This document shows, piece by piece, positions 58,561 to 64,000 of a stretch of 64,000 bases of DNA (position 1 is the first letter of the stretch; every line of letters begins with the position of its first letter). Under the pieces are notes generated by a model. That model had not been told where the DNA came from. It ran no database searches and was given only the letters and a program-made list of their open reading frames with translations. The position numbers and the translations under genes were made by a program. The stretch is from Aeromicrobium terrae (GTDB lineage Bacteria > Actinomycetota > Actinomycetes > Propionibacteriales > Nocardioidaceae): positions 248,001-312,000 of the forward strand of contig NZ_VDUX01000004.1 of assembly GCF_008039565.1 (NCBI RefSeq), read 5' to 3'.

Positions 58561-59254
58561 CCGACGGCACCCGGGCGGCGTACTCGTCGTAGGCGGTGCC
58601 GAAGTGTCGGCGCAGGTCGCGCTCCTCGAAGTGGATACCGACGACGATGTAGCCGGTCGACGCCGCCGCGAACAGCAGGTGCGAGGCGCCCAGGTGCGGG
58701 GTCGCCCAGAACGCGACGAGCAGCCCGGTCATCAGCGGGTGCCGCACGATCGCATGGAGGCCGCGGACCTCCAGGTCGCCCGCCTCCCGGGCCTCGGCCC
58801 AGCCGGCCTGGCGCAGCCCGGTCAGCTCGAGGTGGTCGACCGCGAACGTCGACGCGACCGCCAGCGCCCACCCGGCGCCGCACAGGATCCACACGGCGAC
58901 CGCAGCAGCGCCGTCGACGTGCCACACCCTCCCGCCGAACGGTTCCCAGAACAGCAGCGTCAGCACCAGGCAGGCGTTGGTGGCGAGGACGTAGACCGTG
59001 CGCTCGATGCGCGGGGGGACGCTGCGGCGCATCCACGTCTTCACCGTCGGCCGGGCCATCACCGAGTGCTGCACCGCGAAGAGGAGGAGCAGTGCGAGGT
59101 CGATGACGACGGCCTTCCCCGTGGAGACCCGATGCGGGCCGTCGACGGTGCGCGGCACGATCTCGTCGGCCAGGAACGCGATGGTCCACAGGGTCACCGC
59201 ATTGAAGCCGAGCCAGCCGAGGGCGGACAGGGCGAGGTCAACGAGTCGTCGCAT
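58523..59254 (-). CDS. mddA: Membrane methyltransferase, MddA/NnrU-like
   Basis: 243 residues, about six TM segments. LLLLFAVQHSVMARPTVKTWMRR, STFAVDHLELTGLRQ, IVRHPLMTGLLVAFWATPHL and EERDLRRHFGTAYDEYAARVP match methanethiol S-methyltransferase (MddA) of the isoprenylcysteine-methyltransferase fold, which makes dimethyl sulfide. The RHP...E(E)RDL motif forms the SAM site. Name by resemblance only. Overlaps the gene before it on the other strand. Confidence 0.75.
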   Translation of the reverse strand: MRRLVDLALSALGWLGFNAVTLWTIAFLADEIVPRTVDGPHRVSTGKAVVIDLALLLLFAVQHSVMARPTVKTWMRRSVPPRIERTVYVLATNACLVLTLLFWEPFGGRVWHVDGAAAVAVWILCGAGWALAVASTFAVDHLELTGLRQAGWAEAREAGDLEVRGLHAIVRHPLMTGLLVAFWATPHLGASHLLFAAASTGYIVVGIHFEERDLRRHFGTAYDEYAARVPSVIPRPRRRLARV

Positions 59255-59303
59255 GACGTCGATGCTTCCCGCTCCGCGCCGCCGGCACAGCCGTGGAACT
59301 ACC

Positions 59304-60317
59304 TCACTTCGTCGGGTGCGTGGCGACGTACCAGGCGGCCACCTGCGCCCGCGACCGGAAGCCGAGGCGCAGCCGGATCCGCTCGAGGTGCGACTCGGCG
59401 GATCGCTCGGTGATGCCGAGCCGCTCGGCGATCTCGCGGTTGGGAAGGCCCTCCGCGACGAGCGCGGCCACCTCGGCCTGCCGAGCGGTGAGGCCGGACG
59501 GGACGTCGCGCCGCACCGCCGGAAGACCGAGGAAGCGGCGGACCTCGGCGACGACGGCGTCCGCGTCGCCGATCGCCGGGAGGTGCGAGCGGCCCTCGAG
59601 CTCGACGAGCTGGGCGCCCGGGATGGCACCGGCCAGCGCACGGCCCTGCTCGAGCGGAGCGGCCCGGTCGTCGCGACGGTGCAGCACGAGCGTCGGGGCC
59701 TGGACGCGCGGGAGGGCGGGGCGGACATCGAGGTCGTAGGCGAGCTGGAGCAGCGCGACCGCGGTCTCCGCCGACGACGCGGCGCGCTGGTACCGGGTGA
59801 GCGCCTCCCGGGTGCCCGCGTCGGCGTCGGGCGCGAAGACGCTCGTCAGCAGGTCGGAGCCGAGGCCCCAGCTCGCGCCGAGCACGCCGAGCACGTGGTG
59901 CCGGCTGGCCTCGTCGCCGATGGCCGAGCCCTGCGCCCAGCCGCCGTAGAGGACGAGCTTGGAGACGACGTCGGGATGATCGGCCGCCCACTGCGCGGCG
60001 ACGGGCGCGCCCATCGAGAAGCCGAACAGCTCGACGTCGGCGGCGCCGAGCGCGTCGACGACGGCGCTCACCGTGTCGAGCTCGAGCTCCATCGTGCGCG
60101 GCCCGTCATAGGCGTCGGAGAGGCCACAACCGGGTCGGTCGTAGCGGACGAGCGTGCGGCCCTGGGCGAGCGCGTCGAAGAACGTCCGCTCGACCGGGAC
60201 GGCCCAGCCGAGCTGGAGGTGGCTGAGCCAGCCCGGCACCACAACGAGGTAGGGACCGCGCCCCGTCGTCTCGAACGCGACGCCACCGACCCCCGCGAGC
60301 TCCGCCGTGCCGTTCAC
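59304..60317 (-). CDS. Alpha/beta hydrolase fused to a LuxR-type DNA-binding domain
   Basis: 337 residues. An alpha/beta hydrolase domain (about 15-265) with YDRPGCGLSD, nucleophile GFSMG, RRDDRAAP and GRSHLP is followed by a LuxR HTH (about 270-330: LTARQAEVAALVAEGLPNREIAERLGITERSAESHLERIRLRL). Such fusions are probably ligand-sensing regulators or enzyme-regulators. The catalytic triad looks complete, so it may still hydrolyse. ATG 60317 overlaps the YjbR-like gene stop. Confidence 0.88.
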   Translation of the reverse strand: MNGTAELAGVGGVAFETTGRGPYLVVVPGWLSHLQLGWAVPVERTFFDALAQGRTLVRYDRPGCGLSDAYDGPRTMELELDTVSAVVDALGAADVELFGFSMGAPVAAQWAADHPDVVSKLVLYGGWAQGSAIGDEASRHHVLGVLGASWGLGSDLLTSVFAPDADAGTREALTRYQRAASSAETAVALLQLAYDLDVRPALPRVQAPTLVLHRRDDRAAPLEQGRALAGAIPGAQLVELEGRSHLPAIGDADAVVAEVRRFLGLPAVRRDVPSGLTARQAEVAALVAEGLPNREIAERLGITERSAESHLERIRLRLGFRSRAQVAAWYVATHPTK

Positions 60318-60715
60318 GATCGGGCGTCGAGCTCGGCGAGCTGGCGCTTGGTGGCGACCAGCCGATAGGACGCGTCGACGAGCTCGGCGATCTCGGTCCA
60401 GTCGACGTCGGGTGCGGCGAGGTCGATCGCCCGGCCGCCGTACGGGCCGTAGTAGGCGGGCACGAAGAAGCGCGGGTCGTCCTCGATGGCGGGCAGGTCG
60501 ACCGGGTCGGGCGTGAAGATCAGCGCGCTCGGCACCTGCCGATGGTTCCCCGGGCTGAGCTTCTCCGAGCCGCCGAACGCGGCGAAGATCTTGTTCGCCC
60601 GGAACGTCGGCCGTCCGTACGAGATCCTCTCCGTCGCGCCCGGCAGCGCGAGCGCGATGGCCCGGAGCTCGGCCAGGCCGGGGTCGTCGTCGCTGAACAT
60701 CACCGGGTGCGCCAT
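60314..60715 (-). CDS. YjbR/MmcQ-family (CyaY-like fold) protein
   Basis: A 133-residue YjbR-like protein: DPGLAELRAIALALPGATERISYGRPTFRANKIFAAFGG, VDLPAIEDDPRFFVPAYYG and LVDASYRLVATKRQLAEL. The family is thought to bind DNA or small molecules with no settled role. ATG 60715 is preferred over an upstream one at 60760. Coupled to the hydrolase-LuxR gene (ATGA). Confidence 0.88.
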   Translation of the reverse strand: MAHPVMFSDDDPGLAELRAIALALPGATERISYGRPTFRANKIFAAFGGSEKLSPGNHRQVPSALIFTPDPVDLPAIEDDPRFFVPAYYGPYGGRAIDLAAPDVDWTEIAELVDASYRLVATKRQLAELDARS

Positions 60716-60868
60716 GGGATCAGCCAACCACGACGAGCTCGACGTTCTCCGCACTCGCACCGGTTTTTGCCTGCAACCACGGCGGGACGCGCGTCACAGA
60801 CCGATTCGCGTCCCCGGGTGTACGTTCCGCGAAACCGTCCAGTCTCGGGCGTACCGAAGGAACACGAT

Positions 60869-62179
60869 ATGAAGCGACATCGCATCATCATCGGGGCCAT
60901 CACCGGACTGCTCACCGCAGCGTCCATAGGAATCACGGGAGTACCGGCGTCCGCGTACGAGGACGACTCCACCGGTTGGCGCTTCCAGGGTTCAGCGGCA
61001 GGATCCACCGTCCGAGCCTTCAACAACAACGTCACCTCCGGCCTGACCGCCGAGTCGAGCCTCGACACCGAGTACTACCGGACGTCGACCAACGGTCTCG
61101 GCCGCGTCGTCGTCCCGGGCCTCCTCGACGTGAGCGCGCTCAGCACGTCGGTGAAGTCGAGTCCGGTGTACGGGAACTCGCAGGTGCAGTCGAAGTCGCG
61201 TGCCACCGGCGTGAAGCTCCTCGGTGGAGCGATCACCGCCGACGCGGTCGACGTCTCGAGCACCGCGAAGGTCAACGACGGCTGGCTGTCCGCAGGGTCG
61301 GAGACCACCTTCACCAACCTCAAGATCGGGTGGCGCCGGTATCCGGTGAACGTCGCACCGAACACGAAGATCCGGATCGCCGGACTCGCGGAGGTCGTCC
61401 TGAACTACCAGGACTCCTCGGAAGACGAGGAGTCGGCCGAGGCGAACGCCGCCGGCATCAAGGTCACCCTGCTCAAGCCGCAGGGCGAGAGCGGCGTCGG
61501 CGCGACGATCAAGGTCGCACCCACCTCCGCACGGGTCAGCCCGGGTGAGTACTCCACCCTGGCGCCGTTCTTCGGCGGTGGCGCGTACGGGTCGAAGGTC
61601 ACCGCGCAGGTCGGCAACCTCCTGGGCATCAAGTCGGATCCGACGGCACCGGTGATCATGCCGGGCAACGGGACCGACGACGAGTTCCTGATCAACTCGG
61701 TCGGGCTCGTCAACGTGACCCCGGTGTCGGTGATCGGAGCGGTCATGAACACCGCTCGCGCTCGCTTCGCCAACGAGGTGGAACCGCTCTGGGCGCAGAC
61801 GACGTCGCGCGTCACCGGTGTCAGCCTGCTCAACGGGCGCATCCGGGCCGACGTGATCGCGAGCGGAGCCCTCGCCACGGACAGCGACGAGGCCGGGTTC
61901 AGCATGCAGGGCGACGCCACGATCACCGACCTGGTGATCAACCGTCGGAAGATCCGGATCCCGCAGGGTCCGAACACGGTGTACCGGATCCCGGGCATCG
62001 CCACGGTCACGGTGAACGAGCAGATCCGGCCGAACCCCCGGTCGATCATCGTCCGTGCCCTGCACGTCCGCCTGCTGAAGGCCTACGGCGGCTTCCCCGC
62101 CGGGGCGGACATCGAGGTGGCCGTGTCGAAGCTGAACGTCGGCTTCACGTTGCAGCTCCCGCCCGGCGGGCTCGACTAG
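60869..62179 (+). CDS. Exported protein with duplicated choice-of-anchor-P-like domain
   Basis: 436 residues with a signal peptide (about 1-29, ending ASA). Two related beta-rich halves: RATGVKLLGGAITADAVDVSS...TTFTNLKIGWRRYPVN and SRVTGVSLLNGRIRADVIASG...ATITDLVINRRKIRIP. This resembles the choice-of-anchor P family of actinobacterial surface proteins. GAAGGA lies seven bases before the ATG. No catalytic residues or clear C-terminal anchor are seen. Surface or secreted function unknown. Confidence 0.72.
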   Translation: MKRHRIIIGAITGLLTAASIGITGVPASAYEDDSTGWRFQGSAAGSTVRAFNNNVTSGLTAESSLDTEYYRTSTNGLGRVVVPGLLDVSALSTSVKSSPVYGNSQVQSKSRATGVKLLGGAITADAVDVSSTAKVNDGWLSAGSETTFTNLKIGWRRYPVNVAPNTKIRIAGLAEVVLNYQDSSEDEESAEANAAGIKVTLLKPQGESGVGATIKVAPTSARVSPGEYSTLAPFFGGGAYGSKVTAQVGNLLGIKSDPTAPVIMPGNGTDDEFLINSVGLVNVTPVSVIGAVMNTARARFANEVEPLWAQTTSRVTGVSLLNGRIRADVIASGALATDSDEAGFSMQGDATITDLVINRRKIRIPQGPNTVYRIPGIATVTVNEQIRPNPRSIIVRALHVRLLKAYGGFPAGADIEVAVSKLNVGFTLQLPPGGLD

Positions 62180-62186
62180 ACCGGCT

Positions 62187-62795
62187 CTAGAGGAGGACGC
62201 CCAGCCACCGGTCGATCGCTGACCGGATGGCTGCGGCGTCCTTCTTGAGCGAGTGGTCACCCTCCACGACCACGAGCTCGATGTTCGTGGGCAGGGTCTT
62301 CGGGTCGGGGACGCCGAACGGGTCACGGGAGCCCTGGACGACGAGCGTGGGAACGGCGACGCCGACGAGCTCCGGCAGCCGAGTCTTCTCCGGCCGGCCC
62401 GGCGGGTGGAGCGGGAACGCCAGGCACAGGACACCGGCGGCCCCGACGTCGCCCGACGTCCGGCACGCGACGCGCGCCCCGAACGAGCGGCCGCCGACGA
62501 TCAGGGGCAGGTCGTCGGTGTGCAGGTGCTCGGCGACGGCCGACCACGCGGCGTCGACCTGGGCCGGCGGGGCCGGGGCCTTGCGGCCGGCGACGCGGTA
62601 CGGCTGCTCGACGAGCGCGACGGCGAGCCGTGCTGCCAGCGCCACCGCGGAGGCGAGGCCGAGGTCGTGCGCCGTCACCCCACCGCCGGCGCCGTGGCCG
62701 AGCATCATCAGCCCGCGCGACTCGTCGGATCGGGTGAGGTGCACCCGCGCGTCACCGTGCGGCGTCGGCACCAGGGAGACGTCGGGCTCGGCCAT
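62187..62795 (-). CDS. Alpha/beta hydrolase (KANL3/TEX30-like)
   Basis: A 202-residue small hydrolase: LMMLGHGAGGGVTAHDLGLASAVALA, nucleophile elbow GGRSFGARVA (Ser), VQGSRDPFGVP and GDHSLK with the late His. This is the compact dienelactone-like group often annotated as alpha/beta family hydrolase. ATG 62795; upstream frame extension into the csp terminator region is rejected. Substrate unknown. Confidence 0.83.
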   Translation of the reverse strand: MAEPDVSLVPTPHGDARVHLTRSDESRGLMMLGHGAGGGVTAHDLGLASAVALAARLAVALVEQPYRVAGRKAPAPPAQVDAAWSAVAEHLHTDDLPLIVGGRSFGARVACRTSGDVGAAGVLCLAFPLHPPGRPEKTRLPELVGVAVPTLVVQGSRDPFGVPDPKTLPTNIELVVVEGDHSLKKDAAAIRSAIDRWLGVLL

Positions 62796-62818
62796 GCCGT
62801 TCAGCGTGCCAGACGTGT

Positions 62819-62854
62819 GAAGGGCCCCGACCGCAGACGCGGTCGGGGCCCTTC
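62819..62854 (-). terminator. Terminator hairpin after the cold-shock gene
   Basis: GAAGGGCCCCGACCG (62819-62833) pairs perfectly over 15 bases with 62840-62854 across a six-base loop. It follows the csp stop by ten bases on the minus strand. There is no T-run, as is common for actinobacterial terminators. Confidence 0.8.
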
Positions 62855-62863
62855 GAGGTTCTG

Positions 62864-63067
62864 TCAGATGGCGCGAACGTTCTCGGCCTGCGGGCCCTTG
62901 GGGCCCTGGGCGAGGTCGAACTCGACCTTCTGGTTCTCGTCGAGCGACTTGTAGCCCTCGGACTGGATGGCGGAGAAGTGGACGAACACGTCCTCGCCGC
63001 CCTCGTCCTGCGCGATGAAGCCGAAGCCCTTCTCGGCGTTGAACCACTTGACGGTTCCCTGAGTCAT
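62864..63067 (-). CDS. cspA: Cold-shock protein (CspA family)
   Basis: A 67-residue OB-fold RNA chaperone: [31 protein letters not shown] with both RNP motifs (KGFGFI and VFVHF). The ATG at 63067 has GAAGGAAG five bases upstream. The preceding 258 bases to the next gene probably hold its promoter and a long 5' leader as usual for csp genes. Confidence 0.96.
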   Translation of the reverse strand: MTQGTVKWFNAEKGFGFIAQDEGGEDVFVHFSAIQSEGYKSLDENQKVEFDLAQGPKGPQAENVRAI

Positions 63068-63325
63068 AGTTCTTCCTTCGTTCGGTGCCGCAGGCACTGT
63101 GCCTGCTTGCTGCTGAAGACATCCACGTGCTGATGTCCAGCGAACCGAAGACCAGGAACTACGAGATACAAGCCGCCACGTTCGAGTGCGGCCAGGACGG
63201 CTGTCGCCATCCCTTCAACCCTTCAAGCGTACGGCACTGTCCACAGGTTAGTCGACGCCGAGCGATGTCCACAGGGCTACGTTCATCGCTGGATGCGACC
63301 TCTCCGTGTTTCTAGGCTCGTTCGT

Positions 63326-64000
63326 ATGGTCCAGTCGCAGCCTCAGCAGGTGCTCTCGCAGCTGCATGCGCTCCTGGACTCGGTGCCGCTGGACGCCTAC
63401 TCCGGTCTCGCCGGCGTTGAGCTCGCGGAGGTCGCGACGTCGCTGATGCGCCTCGGTGCGCGAGTGAAAGCGCACGAGCTGGCGGCGACGCGTGCCGTGG
63501 AGACGTCCGGTGAGGCGCGCCGTCAGGGGGCAACCTCGACGGGGTCGCTGTTGGCGGGCTCGTTCGGTGGCGACCGGCGATCGGCCGACCGCGCCGTGAA
63601 ACAGGCCGAGGCGATCGCTGCTGCGAGTCAGACGAACCAGGCTCTCGCGCAGGGTGAGGTGTCCGTCGGCCAGGCGGACTTGATCGTGCGGACCCTGCGG
63701 AACCTTCCAGAATCGGTGACGGCGTCGCAGCGGGAGGCGTGCGAGACCCAGCTGCTGTGTGACGCGCCCCGGATGGATCTCAAGCAGCTCGCTCGGCGGG
63801 CGGACCGGATCAGTGAGGTGTTCGCACCCGACGAGGTCGATGCGGTCGAGAACGGCATCGTCGCCGACCGGGAGAAGGCCGCGTGGGCGCGGACCGAGTT
63901 CTGGATGGTCGACCAGCGCGACGGCACCGCGAAGTTCGGCGGTGTGATCCCGGAGGCTCAGGCCGACATGCTCCGCAACGCCCTCGAAGCGATCAGCGCA
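63326..64000 (+). CDS. DUF222-domain protein, 3' end outside window
   Basis: Open to the right edge, 225 codons seen. MVQSQPQQVLSQLHALLDSV at the start, then a helical DUF222 region (VATSLMRLGARVKAHELAATRAVE, ISEVFAPDEVDAVENG, FGGVIPEAQADMLRNALEAI). An HNH nuclease domain is expected beyond the window, as in the gene at 26151. No LexA box is visible upstream, unlike that paralogue; the upstream GCTCGTTCGT holds only a half-site. Confidence 0.8.
   Translation, partial: MVQSQPQQVLSQLHALLDSVPLDAYSGLAGVELAEVATSLMRLGARVKAHELAATRAVETSGEARRQGATSTGSLLAGSFGGDRRSADRAVKQAEAIAAASQTNQALAQGEVSVGQADLIVRTLRNLPESVTASQREACETQLLCDAPRMDLKQLARRADRISEVFAPDEVDAVENGIVADREKAAWARTEFWMVDQRDGTAKFGGVIPEAQADMLRNALEAISA

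Overview
The window looks like a chromosome segment from a high-GC actinomycete. Nearly all codons end in G or C, mycobacterial-type gene orders are kept, and there are dispersed REP-like repeats of a kind I associate with Nocardioidaceae (Nocardioides/Aeromicrobium-like; inference, no rRNA or marker gene is present). About two thirds of it is a sterol/steroid catabolic island that can be read against the KstR and KstR2 regulons of Mycobacterium tuberculosis and Rhodococcus.

Layout. 1-2786: a DUF35/OB-fold protein (cut by the left edge) and two Ltp aldolases, the Rv3521-Rv3522(ltp4)-Rv3523(ltp3) order, for C-24-branched sterol side chains. 2873-4040: an ECF sigma factor and its membrane partner. 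4188-12755: cyp125 divergent from a six-gene operon (fadA5, GMC oxidoreductase, aldehyde dehydrogenase, exported GH1 glycosidase, DapB-like reductase, CMD protein), with KstR-type operators between them. 12904-15975: a KstR-type operon of DUF1214 protein, sulfotransferase and SDR (Rv3531c-Rv3529c-like). 16025-19272: dodecin, SDR, methyltransferase, F420-type oxidoreductase, hydrolase. 19319-24579: the HIP (C/D-ring) block of two SDRs divergent from echA20-ipdA-ipdB-ipdC. 24567-28829: HxlR regulator, RibD-like and YCII-like proteins, a LexA-box-controlled DUF222/HNH gene, and an exported lipase with a KstR-like site. 28826-34439: a DesA3-type desaturase/reductase operon, a TetR regulator with two matching operators, an exported propeller-like protein and an SDR. 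34450-39199: a four-gene operon (FAD oxidoreductase, about nine-TM protein, TetR, SRPBCC) lying between two repeat arrays in opposite orientation. 39204-49649: the KstR2 block, fadA6-kstR2-ipdF-fadE30 divergent from fadD3-ech-fadE31-fadE32-fadE33-LLM oxidoreductase.

About 49565-55620 has visibly lower GC and mixed codon use: a membrane TPR protein, an OYE-family flavoenzyme, an unrecognised protein and a pair of small membrane proteins. I read it as acquired DNA. From 55648 the sequence is host-like again: an epimerase plus ECF41-type sigma factor with a textbook ECF41 promoter, SRPBCC, MSMEG_6728-like, MddA-like methyltransferase, a hydrolase-LuxR fusion, YjbR-like, an exported choice-of-anchor-P-like protein, a hydrolase, a cold-shock protein, and the start of a second DUF222 gene cut by the right edge.

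How it fits together. CYP125, FadA5 and the Ltp enzymes remove the sterol side chain. FadD3 activates the C/D-ring remainder (HIP), and FadE30, IpdF, IpdC, EchA20, IpdAB, FadE31-33 and FadA6 open and degrade it. The exported lipase and glycosidase may release sterols from esters or glycosides (inference). A distinctive feature is that REP-like repeats sit between genes and also lie in frame inside three catabolic genes.
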